Origin: Prorocentrum cordatum
Lineage: Eukaryota; Sar; Dinophyceae; Prorocentrales; Prorocentraceae
Assembly (NCBI GenBank): GCA_963575745.1
Contig: CAUYUJ010015732.1
Coordinates: forward strand, 242,501 to 306,500
Direction of reading: 5' to 3'
Length of the DNA stretch: 64,000 bases
The notes below the pieces were generated by a model. It saw only the letters and a list, made by a program, of their open reading frames with translations. It did no database searches and was not told the DNA's origin. Positions 55,528 through 64,000 of the stretch are shown one piece after another. The translations under genes and the position numbers were made by a program. How positions within the stretch are numbered: the first letter of the stretch is position 1; each line of letters starts with the position of its first letter.

Positions 55528-55600
55528 GAGAGCTGGGAGGTGGGCACGCGCTACGTGCGCCACGAGCAGCTGCTGGACTCGGCCCGCCGCCCACCAGCCG
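55528..55600 (+). CDS. Candidate host exon 6 (ESWEVGTRYVRHEQLLDSAR)
   Basis: Preceded by 'gttcggtccag'. Phase 0 reading gives ESWEVGTRYVRHEQLLDSAR with almost every codon ending in G or C. No recognised domain. The 3' boundary is not clear (frame remains open into a GTC-rich stretch). It lies only about 160 bp before the relic spliced leader of the LINE. Confidence 0.4.
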
Positions 55601-55734
55601 CCTCGGCCCCACCCGTGTCCTGGTTCGTCGTCGCCGCCAGCGTTGGCGGCAACAGCGCTGCTTCGCTGTCCGCGTTGGCGTCGGATCGGCGTTGCGTCGG
55701 CGTCTTCGGCGTCGGCGCCGGCGTTGGCAATAGC

Positions 55735-55757
55735 GTCGTCGTCGTCGTCGTCGTCGT
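55735..55757. repeat. (GTC)n microsatellite before the relic SL
   Basis: About eight GTC repeats end directly at the relic spliced leader. A similar (GTC)n lies downstream of the LINE near 60877-60903. Confidence 0.85.
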
Positions 55758-55758
55758 C

Positions 55759-55780
55759 ATCGTTCCCATTTTGGCTCAAG
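55759..55780 (+). other. Relic dinoflagellate spliced leader
   Basis: The 22 nt end in ccattttggctcaag, an exact match to the last 15 nt of the dinoflagellate spliced leader (DCCGTAGCCATTTTGGCTCAAG). Positions 2, 6 and 7 differ, so 19 of 22 fit. A 15-nt exact match is very unlikely by chance in 64 kb. The SL is added to mRNA by trans-splicing, so its presence in DNA marks sequence derived from a reverse-transcribed processed mRNA. It lies 125 nt before the first ATG of LINE ORF1, where the 5' end of a LINE transcript would be. Confidence 0.8.
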
Positions 55781-55904
55781 ACGGCACCCAGGCAGCACTG
55801 GAGATCGCACGCCCGTCCAGGCGGCCCAGCCTGGATTCGAGGCAGGAGTTTCTTGTATCTTTCGAGTTCGAGCTTTCCTCGCGCGCATTTTGCAGCGGTC
55901 TTGG

Positions 55905-57074
55905 ATGGCTTTCGCGAACGCCCCTCCGCTTGTGCTGCTTGCTGGCGCGGCCGCCGACGCACCTGGCCAGGTCTGGGAGCGGGAGCAGCGGCGTAGGACT
56001 GAGCTGAGCGCGGGCGGCGTCGCGATGGAGGATCGTGACACTGACGACGACATTGTTCCCGTCGAGGTCCAGCGTGCCCCGTCAGCACAGGTAGTCGCGC
56101 CGCAGGCCGCCCCGAGACCCCCGACCGACCCAGCGCAGCTTGGACTGGCGCAGTATATCATCGGGGCTCTCAACCAGTCGATGGAGGTGAAGCTGGACGT
56201 ATTGCAGACCCGCGTCGACGCACTGCAGCGCACCTCGGAGGCCAGCAGCCGGGACATCTCCGCGGTGCTGGCCAACCTGAGGGCGCAGGAGGCCAGGTTG
56301 GAGGCTTTCGAGGAGGGCCGATCCTCGGCCGTGAGCTCGGTCGGACCGAGAGCGGGCTTAGGGTCAGCCTCCCATGTGAGCGGCCAGCCTGATCCGTGGG
56401 GGGCTTTCCTGGATCAGCAGCGCGCGGGCGGGATGCCTCCGCCGACAGCGCGGCCGCGAGGCGGGAAGAACAGCAAACACGTGATGTTCGTCGCTGGATT
56501 CCCTGGCACATGGGACAAGGATGAGGTGGAGAAGCACTTGCGCACGGAGCTCGCCAAGACGGTTTCCCTGGAGGCGCATGGGATCACCGAGATCTACGGA
56601 GTTGGGCGGTTTTGCGATCAGGCCAAAGTGGTCTTTGCAAACAATCAGAAGATGTGGGGCTTCATGAAGCGCTGGAAGGGCCAGAAGATCCCCTGCCCTG
56701 GGGCTCGCAACGACAAGCTGTGGCACAAGGTCGACCAGGACCCTCATGAGGTGGAGCTCTCCCGTCGGGTCAGCTGTGCGGTGCGGATCCTGCGCGAGTT
56801 CGGCATCCAGACGGGGCTGTGCACGGAGGAGTCGAAGCAGCGGACCTTCGATGGAGACTGGGACCGCGGACAGGTTGTGTTTCGCAAGAACAGCACGGAA
56901 CGGCCAGTTCTTCTGCTACATCGCTCGAGGACGTCAGACCTGCTTGAGGTCAGCACCGACGCCGTGGCAGCGGCCGCCTTGGACCAGGAGCTCAAGGATC
57001 TGAAACTGCATGAGCGCCATCAACGACCCCCCTCGGCTCCAGTGATTTCGTGTACGGGGCAGGCGCTACGTTAA
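55905..57074 (+). CDS. LINE ORF1 protein, coiled coil plus RRM-like domain
   Basis: 389 codons from ATG 55905, intact. The frame is also open upstream through the relic SL, without an ATG. A second ATG at 56025 (MEDRDTDDDIVPVEVQR) is an alternative start. About residues 80-135 form a probable coiled coil (MEVKLDVLQTRVDALQ, LRAQEARLEAFEEG). About 190-265 look like an RRM: 'KHVMFVAGFPGTWDKDEVEK' opens with a strand-loop-helix, and 'QAKVVFANNQKMWGFMKRW' supplies the later strand and helix. The order coiled coil, RRM, C-terminal domain is that of L1-type ORF1p, an RNA-binding trimeric chaperone. Similarity to ORF1p is structural inference; sequence match alone is weak. Confidence 0.7.
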   Translation: MAFANAPPLVLLAGAAADAPGQVWEREQRRRTELSAGGVAMEDRDTDDDIVPVEVQRAPSAQVVAPQAAPRPPTDPAQLGLAQYIIGALNQSMEVKLDVLQTRVDALQRTSEASSRDISAVLANLRAQEARLEAFEEGRSSAVSSVGPRAGLGSASHVSGQPDPWGAFLDQQRAGGMPPPTARPRGGKNSKHVMFVAGFPGTWDKDEVEKHLRTELAKTVSLEAHGITEIYGVGRFCDQAKVVFANNQKMWGFMKRWKGQKIPCPGARNDKLWHKVDQDPHEVELSRRVSCAVRILREFGIQTGLCTEESKQRTFDGDWDRGQVVFRKNSTERPVLLLHRSRTSDLLEVSTDAVAAAALDQELKDLKLHERHQRPPSAPVISCTGQALR

Positions 57075-57075
57075 G

Positions 57076-57840
57076 GACATCAGGGACCTCACAGTTCTTG
57101 GGTGGAATGCGAGAGGTGTCCTTGCGAAGCGGCGTCGTGCCGTGCTCGAGTCGCTGACCGACGAATTCGATGCGAGTTTGATCCTTGTTCAAGAATGGTG
57201 TGTAGCAGGTGGAGCCCAGCAGACCTATGACGGCTATGTTGTGCACGTGTCGCCTCCATGGGGGGCTTGGCAGAGGTGTGCGATAGCGGTGGCCAACTCC
57301 TCGGCGCCCTCCGTCATTGGCGAGCCGCAGTTCCACGGGCGCACCATGGCCCTGGACTTACAGTTGCCTGTCTGGGGCCGCGTGCGGGCTATCACCAGCC
57401 ACCTGTTTTCGCATATTGTTCGATGTGAGTATGCTGAGACCATCCAGCAGCTACGATAATGTTTGACCACCATGCCGATTGATTGCCACGCCATTGTCAG
57501 CATCGATGCCCAGGGCGGCGTAGGGGTACCTGACGGAGACACTGTGGGCCCTTTCTCTACTTCCGAGATGACCTGGCGAGGGGAGATGCTTCGCGACTTA
57601 GTGGCCGAGTTTGATCTGATTGCTGCCAACGCCTATTCCCGTGGACAGCGGGGTCAGGCCACTTGCTTCTTTGACAATCGCAAGGGGCCCAGGCAGATCG
57701 ACTTCATGTTGATCCACCGCGATTGGCTATCGCGGACGCACTGCCAGGCCCGCTTCACCGACGCCTCATCGAGCGACCACCTGCCGCTCCTCCTGCGCTG
57801 CCACGCGGGCCACGGAGTCCCCGCGATCGCTGGCCACACC
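57076..57840 (+). pseudogene. ORF2 apurinic-like (EEP) endonuclease domain
   Basis: It would nick target DNA to prime reverse transcription. Motifs in order: 'LTVLGWNARG' (Asn box), 'SLILVQEWC' (catalytic Glu), 'QRCAIAVANSS', then after the TAA at 57457 'AIVSIDAQGGVG' (the D.N box, with Asn replaced by Gln), 'GPRQIDFMLIHRDW', and 'DASSSDHLPLLL' (SDH box, about 57767). The stop splits the domain between the Glu and D.N boxes, with sense sequence continuing in the same frame. Confidence 0.85.
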
Positions 57841-57999
57841 GAGCCGACGCCGCTGGAGACCATCGAACGCCCACCACGGAAACCAGTGGGTTGGCAGGTC
57901 GAAGATGCCCAGCTGTTCAGCTCCACCATCTGCACGTCCCTGCAGATCAGCTACACTCCTCCAGAGACTGCGATGTACACTGAGGGGGACGTGACTAAT

Positions 58000-58510
58000 G
58001 CTATGGGGATCTTCACGGATGGCTCTGCTCGGCGAGGACGAGACAGACAGCGGCGTCATCGGTGCCACGCGGCTGGCTGGGGGTTCGCACTCTATCACGT
58101 AGCCGAGCCAAGCGACCAGGACACCAGTCTTCTGGAGGCCTGTGGTCAGGTCATCACTGATGTGCAGGACCCTCGGCATGTGGGCGCGACGTGCCTATCG
58201 GCGAACACGGGTGAGTTGACAGCCATCGTAGAGGCGCTGCTCTGGCTACTCGGACAGCGTCTACTCGCTCAGCCACTCGCGCGAGACGCCACCCGCATCC
58301 TCGTCAGCACTGACTCTACGTACGTTCGCAAATTGTTGCAGGGTGTCTTCCAGCCGAAGGAGAACTTCGAGCTAGCGACCTTGGCCACCCACCTGTGGCA
58401 GCACTGCCAGACCTTTTTTGACATGATCATCAGATGGGTGAAGAGCCACAATGGGAACACGGGTAACGAGCAGGCTGACTATCTCGCCAAGTTGGGTAGT
58501 GACCAGCGCC
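58000..58510 (+). pseudogene. ORF2 RNase H domain located before the RT
   Basis: A complete RNase HI pattern: 'GIFTDGSARRG' (Asp 1), 'NTGELTAIVEALLWLLGQ' (Glu), 'ILVSTDSTYVRKLL' (Asp 2), 'IIRWVKSHNGNTG' (His), 'NEQADYLAKLGS' (Asp 3). The frame is the same as the endonuclease, uninterrupted from 57463. Position is the oddity: it lies between endonuclease and RT, whereas LINEs that have RNase H usually carry it after the RT. All catalytic residues are present, so this part could be functional. Confidence 0.88.
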
Positions 58511-58689
58511 ACATCGACAGCCACTGGAGACGGCCATGCCCTGCGCCTGACTGGGACGCAGCCGCCTTCGAGGCCACCTGCGCTGCCCGCCAGGCAGCCT
58601 GCCGAGCGGCGCGGAAGCGGCGCCAGGCCGACATCCTCAGTGAGGACGCGGGCGCTGCGCTGGGTCTTCATCTGGCAGCGCCTACGGCG

Positions 58690-60570
58690 ACAGCCTCCAG
58701 CACGCGCCAGGGTATCGCCGGGCCTCGCTGGGCCTGCTGTCCACCTCCATCTGCGCGGCCGCCGCGAAGGCTGGCCACGTTCCGCGCCGAGGCCGGTGGC
58801 GGCCCCCGCCAGGCGACGCCCAGCTGCTCCAGCTGCAGGCTCTGGAGCGCGCGCGGGCCGCGGAGGAGGGCCCGCGAGTCAGACATCTCATGGGGCCCGC
58901 GGTCTGCAATATGAAGCGGGCTATGAGAGATCGTTGCGCTACTGAGCATCTGTCCCGTCTGTGCGATCGCGGTCGAGCTGAGAAGGCCTACAAGACGGGG
59001 CGCCCAGTCTATTGCTTGGACAAGATAGATGGCGGCCAGGCGACCACCAGCGCCGAGCGACTGCAGGAGGCCCATGCTTTCTACACTCAGCTGTTCCAGG
59101 ACGCGACCAGTGACGGACAGTTGCCAGACTGGATCCACCAGCAGTGGTCAGCCGAGGAGCAGCAACAGTCCGTGCCCTTGAGCCTCCCGCTCCTCCGAAT
59201 GTGCATCGGTCGTCTGAAGAGCTGCGAGTCCTGTGACGAGACCGACATGATTGTGGGCGAAATGCTTCAGGGGCTGGAGACGGATGTCCTTGAGCACCTG
59301 CTGCAGGCTGTCAGACTGCGGCTCAGGAATCACATCTCGGACTATTTCGACACGGCCTGGAGCGATCACGTGGTGCAGCTCATCCGAAAAGTGCCAGATG
59401 CCCGCAAGATTAGTCAGTTTCGCCAGATAGCCCTGATTTCTGTGCTGCGCAAGATTTTGAGCATGATGGTGATGGAAACGCAACGAGGAGTGATCGAATC
59501 GTGCCGTAGTGAGAGTCAGTTCGCTTTTCGCAGAGGGTACCAGGCCCATGAAGTCATAGCTTGCGCCACTTAGTTGAGACATTTTGTGAGTATAAGGACC
59601 CCCCGCTCGTCGTTGTGGGCGGCGATATTAGAAAGTTTCATGATTTTATCCAGCGCGCCGCCTTGGCGCGTCGCCTCGACAGCCACGGGGTCGCCCGCGT
59701 AGCTATCTCGTTTTGGAATCGGGAGACTCGCCGCTCCAAGGCCAGGGTTCGTCTTCCTGGGAACGCCCTCGCGGACCCGATTTGGCGTGAGAAGTCTCTC
59801 ATCCAAGGGGATCCTGCGGCGCCCGAGCTCAGCAATGTTTTCCTGGATCAGTGTCTCTTCGCTTTTCACGACCTCTGCCGTGCAAATGGCTGGGGTATTT
59901 GTCTGACCACCCCTGGTGAGGAGGATGAGGTTTTAGGAGTCTGGAGCTTAGCCGACAATTTCTGGATTTTAGCGAGGTCGGTCTCGATGGCCGCGATGAT
60001 GACGGAAGCTTGGCTTCGGATCCTCGAGCGTAGCGGCTTAGAGGTTCCCGTGCAGGAAATGGAGTGGTGCCACGCATGCCCGTCACATATCGGCACGCTT
60101 CGCGTCCGTGGCACGTGCGTCCCCTGTCGAGCCCGAGCCGAAGGCTTGAAAGTGCTCGGGACTTTTGTCGCTTTCGGTCGTAGTTGCACTAGCGAGGTCT
60201 GTAACAGAATTCAACGCGCGTGGCGCACCTGGGCCGCTCATCGAACGATGCTGACCAATCGGAAGATTAGCCTTCAGAAAAGACTGAAGGCCCTGGACCG
60301 TTGTGTTCGCCCAGCCCTGACATATTGCATAGGGAGCTTACATATCACCGTCTCTGCCATGAGTGGGATTTCTAAATGTCATAATACTATGCTTAGACGT
60401 ATGGTCCGCCCGCCGCGCGGAGAATCCGCAGCTGAATCTATGAAGTCTGCCATGCATTGCGTTGCTGATGTTAGAGCTAGATGCAATGTCGAATCGTGGC
60501 CCCAAGCCTGCAGAAGGATGCAGCATAATTGGGGGGGGGGGGGGGGGGGGGGTTCTTGCAGTCCTTGGGT
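58690..60570 (+). pseudogene. ORF2 reverse transcriptase domain
   Basis: 'AEKAYKTGRPVYCLDKIDGG' precedes the RT. 'FRQIALISVLRKILSMMVME' and 'SQFAFRRGYQAHEV' are blocks 1-2. After a one-base shift near 59565 come 'PLVVVGGDIRKFHDFIQ' (motif A, Asp codon 59624), 'SLIQGDPAAPELSNVFLDQ' (motif B) and 'VWSLADNFWILARS' (motif C, 59951-59959). Motif C reads Ala-Asp-Asn, not Ala-Asp-Asp. 'GLKVLGTFVAFG', 'LQKRLKALDRCVRPALTYC' and 'MLRRMVRPPR' are the thumb region. Confidence 0.85.
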
Positions 60571-60865
60571 AGAGCCTGTCCAGAGAGGATCGCATACCGC
60601 ATCCTTCGTTATCACGACCGTGCCTGGATGACCGAGATGACTAGGTGGCAAGGCTCCCAGCTGCATCGCCGAACAGTCGGGATCTGGCGATGAGAGCGAG
60701 ACTTCCATAAGTTTTATGGGGGCCACTGGCTCCTGAAGCCTGTCTCTCGCTTGAATGGCGGAAGTATTTAAGATAATTCTCGACGCTGCTACCCATTAAG
60801 TTTCTGTGAGCGGCGTCGGGCCCAGGAGGCACCCCTGTATGACGCCTACGCAACGCAACGCAACG

Positions 60866-61366
60866 TCACGGTTCCCGTCGTCGTCGTCGTCGTCGTCGTC
60901 GTCGGTGGTGCCTCGCCGAGCGTCGAGCTTCGAGGATCGAGCTTCGAGGTGTTTGGCCGTTTTTGGCGTCGGGCCGCAGTTTCCTGCCGCCGCCGAGCCC
61001 CAACGGGTTCGGGCTTTCTTTGAAAGGGCCATGGCCCAGGGATCTCTTCGAGTAGTGTTTACCCCCGCCCTCGGCTGAATGGGGCCAGCGGCTTTTGCCT
61101 CGAACTGTCTGTTCAGGTTGTCAGCGGGCTGTCTGTTCAGGTTGTCCAGCGAAACGTGTGCTTAGCAAGTGCGCTCAATAGAAAGATATGCACGTGAAAG
61201 TAGTTAGGTTGTTGAGATTATTTCGAGCAAGTCGCTTGTCCTGCAGACTTTGTTGATAATCTTTCTTGAGCGAAACGCTTGCCTTGCAGAATTTGAGGAC
61301 TTTGGGCGCTTAAGGATGTCCCGCCATGCTCTGGCAGCGAAGAAGCAGTGTACTTCACAAAGGATT
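60866..61366. other. Unassigned; (GTC)n at 60877-60903
   Basis: A GTC run followed by GAGCTTCGAGGATCGAGCTTCGAGG words (60925-60955). A short duplicated phrase 'ctgtctgttcaggttgtc' occurs at about 61106 and 61127. No gene. Confidence 0.4.
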
Positions 61367-61475
61367 GTGGCCCTGGAAGAACGGACACTGCGTACTTTAC
61401 AAGGGATCATAGCCCTGAGACTGCGGACGCAGTGTAAATTCTAGGCATCGTGACCTTCGGAGCGCGGCAACAGTA
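61367..61475. repeat. Relic of the 42-bp repeat family
   Basis: About three units: 'gtggccctggaagaacggac', 'atagccctgagactgcggac', 'gtgaccttcggagcgcggca', with 'actttacaagggatca' between, matching the 8-kb arrays. Confidence 0.75.
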
Positions 61476-61764
61476 TCATTCGTTGGCGGAGGGGACCTCT
61501 TACGGGGCCAGCGAGAAGCAGCGGGTCTTCTTCGACGTTTGTTGGTTTGAAGTGCTGCTGACAAAACCCCGCCGATTCTTATGGCGATGTCTTCGGTGGC
61601 ACGAAGGGTGTGAGCAGCCTAACGTTCTCGGGCATTCTGACACCGTTGTGAAGGTTTCAAGTCGAACATATCGACAACCTGTTATTGAAGAGTTTACGGC
61701 AACTTCTTCGAGAGCGGGGCGGTGTCAATTCAGAATTCGATAGCCTCATCGTCCGTCACGACAA

Positions 61765-62480
61765 TGTCTTGGGCAAGAAATCAGGATCGCATTTATCAAT
61801 GCGGGTGGATTCGGATGGAGCAGATTCGATGCACGAGGCAATCTTGATATGTTGTTACTAGGCAGCGCCACGGCCTTGCAGATGCCTGTCTTCTCTCCGA
61901 ACTCCACAATGAAATTTTGAGAAGGACGACACAGCTCCACCATCGCCAAAGTAGGACAGTTCGTCCTCAGCATGATCGAGCATGTGTTTGTTTTCCTCTT
62001 TCGATGGCAGCTCAATTGGCCTGGCGGACCGCCTCCGATATTTTACACTCCGATGGGGCCCTTACTATTACCGGGGATGCTCGGTGTGTAGCTATCCCCT
62101 TATTGTTCGACGGCTATTGTCTTGTTTGGATCATCAGCGTCTATGTCCCCACTGGCGGCGCCGTCGCCTACCGCACGCGGGTTTTTAATGGCATTACAAG
62201 TGTTCGGCATAGGTGTCGCTAACATCGGCGCGCTCCTGCACTTGTAGATGGGGGCTGGAACGGACATGTAGGCCATTTTACAGTACCTAACGACATTCAG
62301 GTGGGTGAACGCTCACTAAAACATATGGAAGAATGGCATTTTCTCCGCTGGCTGTCTACTACAATGATGATCAACACGGCCACGTTCAACCCTGTCGTCT
62401 CGCGTGGCAGTTGGAAATGCACATGGTACGAACTTGGCTCAGGAGGGAAACAAAAACACAGACACAATCAATCGTCGATT
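61765..62480 (+). pseudogene. LINE EEP endonuclease, decayed
   Basis: Near 61785 'IRIAFINAGGFG' matches the Asn box. About 62040-62215 reads 'LHSDGALTITGDARCVAIPL' and 'LVWIISVYVPTGGAVAYR' (the SVYAPT core strand). 'PALVDGGWNGHVGHF' at about 62235 stands for the DFNA.VG box, with Asp and Asn shifted or lost. 'GSWKCTWYELGS' near 62410 is the TW box. It spans at least three frames and is dead. Its style fits the RT fragments at 1-590 and 4353-5137 better than the LINE at 55.8 kb. Confidence 0.6.
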
Positions 62481-63776
62481 CCCCAGAAGATATGGGAAAA
62501 TACGGGAAGTGGGGGGGAAGACAAAAAACCCAAAGTATAGGAACATATGGGGAATATTTTTATTTGTGTGTCCTGGGGCCCCTTCAATGAGAGGTATATA
62601 ATGCATCGCGAAGTTCACGGACAAATTTTGGGAGGCAGTTATCTTTGATCATCCCGAAGACTGGCACGCGTACGCAGCGAATCGCGAGACGAGAGTTTCA
62701 TCAACAGCGAGTGCGCAACGTCCAAAAACAAAAAGTCAAAGCCCCTGTTTCCCTACCCCGCTATCGTGGCCCTTCTGAAAACGCCCAAAAGGTTCCACTG
62801 CCAATGCCGATATCGCGTACAGTAGCTACTCAGAGCTTATTATGACCGGCGCCCTCGACAGCATCACCAAGCATGCCGGGCAACGCCGTCGACCGCTACG
62901 CGGCGCATTCACATATTCACGGGCGGTTCAGGAAGTGCAGACAGCGCCGGCTGGGGCATGCAAGTGTGGCAAGATAGTCACGGCCCAGCGGTTACATTGC
63001 AATATCCAGATTTACAGTGGGTCTTCTCGCGTGCGCCGCGCCTGAGAACCAAAACCAGCCCCAATTTGTTGGCGGTTTTCACAACCAGCAGTGTGTTTCG
63101 TTGATGTAATTTCAGCATTGTTTTGGTTGCTCCGTCGCACCCGGCTTGGGCACGTGCCGTTATTGCAACTGCTGCGGAATCGTGATCGGATTGTCCGTGC
63201 AGTGAAAATGTCATTGACACCCGCGCGGTCGCGGTTCATAGCATATGTTCCAATTTGGCACGTGGCGAAGCGGCATTGCCGCGTTGGCAATCTGATATGA
63301 ATCAGAATGCGCGACATATTTCGTTGCATTCTAAGCTCGCGGCCCAGATGAGGGCTCGTTCGCGATGCGGAGAAATGAAAACGCGAATTCCGTTGCAAAC
63401 GAGCGCTTGTAGGAAAGACTCCGCAGATCGCAGCGGCCGTGGCGCGCTGCGGATGCAATGACCTCCAGCGCACTCAAAAGGGGCACCTGGGCCCTCGCTG
63501 GGCGCGGGCCCAAAAGTCCCCCAAAGACTTTGAATTCGGTGGGCGAACAGCATTGGGGGGAACGGTTCTGAGCGTCTTAATTTGCACCCGAGAGGGCGCC
63601 CCGAAAAACAACAGCAATTAACCCGACATCTTCCCCGAAGTGCGCCCCGCAAAATCTAAAGCCGATTCCCCATGGAGATATTGGGGGAGATTTCGGGGGA
63701 GGTTTTGGCGGCGTCGACGGTGGCCCGCACGTATGATCTCGATCGCGCCGCGTGCCTCCGCGGGGTCGGCCGCGCC
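62481..63776. other. Unassigned 3' flank
   Basis: No recognisable RT follows the endonuclease relic. Open frames are short and without motifs. Confidence 0.35.
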
Positions 63777-63858
63777 CCCTTCGCGCGTGCTGCGAGCATT
63801 CGGCATGCCCCCAGGCCAGGTCAATCAGTTCGGCCGCCTCCTCGTAGGCCTCGGTCCG
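63777..63858 (-). CDS. Candidate minus-strand exon (RTEAYEEAAELIDLAWG)
   Basis: On the minus strand, after acceptor-like 'aattccgcgcag', codons read RTEAYEEAAELIDLAWG then HAECSQHAR, with third positions nearly all G or C and a composition typical of an amphipathic helix. The surrounding frame is open for 127 codons (63577-63960 minus), but the part beyond about 63777 is Arg/Gly-rich and unconvincing. Function unknown; chance cannot be excluded. Confidence 0.3.
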
Positions 63859-64000
63859 CTGCGCGGAATTTAGTTGCGCGGGCAACCCTCGCCGTGGCGT
63901 GTCCTGTGAGGGGTGCGTGATCCTGTGAGTCCGCGCCGTTAGCAGACTCTGGAATGCCACCTTCCTACGCGTGGCGACGGTTGGCTGCTTGGCGCACGGA

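Larger units (their letters stand above)
57046..60780 (+). pseudogene. LINE ORF2: endonuclease, RNase H, reverse transcriptase
   Basis: The frame overlaps the end of ORF1 by about 30 nt in the +1 register (RRYVKDIRDLTVLGWNARG), so ORF2 may be made by frameshifting or reinitiation. Breaks: in-frame TAA at 57457-57459; frame changes near 58680, 59565 and at a 22-nt G run (60531-60552); TGA at 60691. Between breaks long stretches are clean, so the copy is recently dead or its breaks include sequencing errors. After the RT, 'RILRYHDRAWMTEMTRWQG' and 'RDFHKFYGGHW' appear to be the conserved C-terminus. Confidence 0.85.
55759..60865 (+). mobile_element. LINE (non-LTR) retrotransposon, near full length
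   Basis: 5' boundary proposed at the relic SL; ORF1 55905-57074; ORF2 from about 57046 to 60780 (one early stop, several frame changes); 3' boundary proposed at the short repeat 'acgcaacgcaacgcaacg' (60848-60865), which could be the low-complexity tail many LINEs carry. Total about 5.1 kb. No poly-A tail was seen. Compared with the other LINE debris here it is young: ORF1 is intact and most ORF2 motifs are readable. Confidence 0.7.

Noticed and set aside
55156-56007. 283-codon plus-strand ORF taken as one gene
   Set aside because: It reads through the (GTC)n tract and the relic SL. Only short islands within it have coding-like third positions, and they lie in different frames.
1-64000. CRISPR array
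   Set aside because: Tandem arrays are contiguous without unique spacers of constant length, no cas genes, and the genome is eukaryotic.

Overview
The window looks like a piece of a core dinoflagellate nuclear genome, GC-rich and mostly repeats. Three things point there. A relic trans-spliced leader (22 nt, 19 matching the dinoflagellate SL as I remember it, the last 15 exactly) sits at 55759-55780. The LINE and Ty1/copia-like polyproteins have a dinoflagellate look. The few exon-like stretches are tiny, strongly GC3-rich and separated by kilobases of satellite. A Prorocentrum-like genome would fit, but the species is inference. No intact, recognisable single-copy gene is present; no rRNA, tRNA or SL-RNA gene was found.

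Layout. 0-5 kb: two decayed fragments of a LINE reverse transcriptase (1-590 and 4353-5137) flank 11-bp tandem arrays and copy A of a composite tandem-repeat element. 5-13.5 kb: minisatellites (11, 12 and 42 bp), a dispersed repeat pair and one candidate acidic C-terminal exon (10443-10503). 13.7-19.1 kb: a degenerate Ty1/copia-like retrotransposon (gag, protease, integrase, RT, RNase H and a hydrophobic C-terminal tail), broken by frameshifts. 19.2-23.85 kb: two copies of the composite element facing each other as a ~4.6-kb palindrome. 24-41 kb: 11- and 12-bp arrays, degenerate modules, fragments resembling a tyrosine-recombinase retroelement, microsatellites and a 45-nt hairpin. 41-55.6 kb: six exon-like islands on the plus strand whose splice phases can be chained, between a 1.5-kb GAT array, a GTAGA array, two more composite-element copies and ~5.5 kb of 78-bp hairpin repeats. 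55.76-60.87 kb: a near full-length LINE with the relic SL at its 5' end, ORF1 (coiled coil plus RRM-like) and ORF2 in the unusual order endonuclease, RNase H, reverse transcriptase. 60.9-64 kb: 42-bp repeat relics, another LINE endonuclease pseudogene and a candidate minus-strand exon.

How it fits together. The window is mainly a record of mobile-element insertion and tandem amplification. The composite element (five copies) has conserved ends, including a short inverted repeat, around a pyrimidine tract, a trinucleotide microsatellite and a 77- or 90-bp array, so it looks like a mobile unit and not a simple satellite. The LINE indicates that its RNA was SL trans-spliced and then reverse-transcribed back. 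Many long open frames in the arrays (up to 741 codons) exist only because the units lack stops, and are not annotated as genes.
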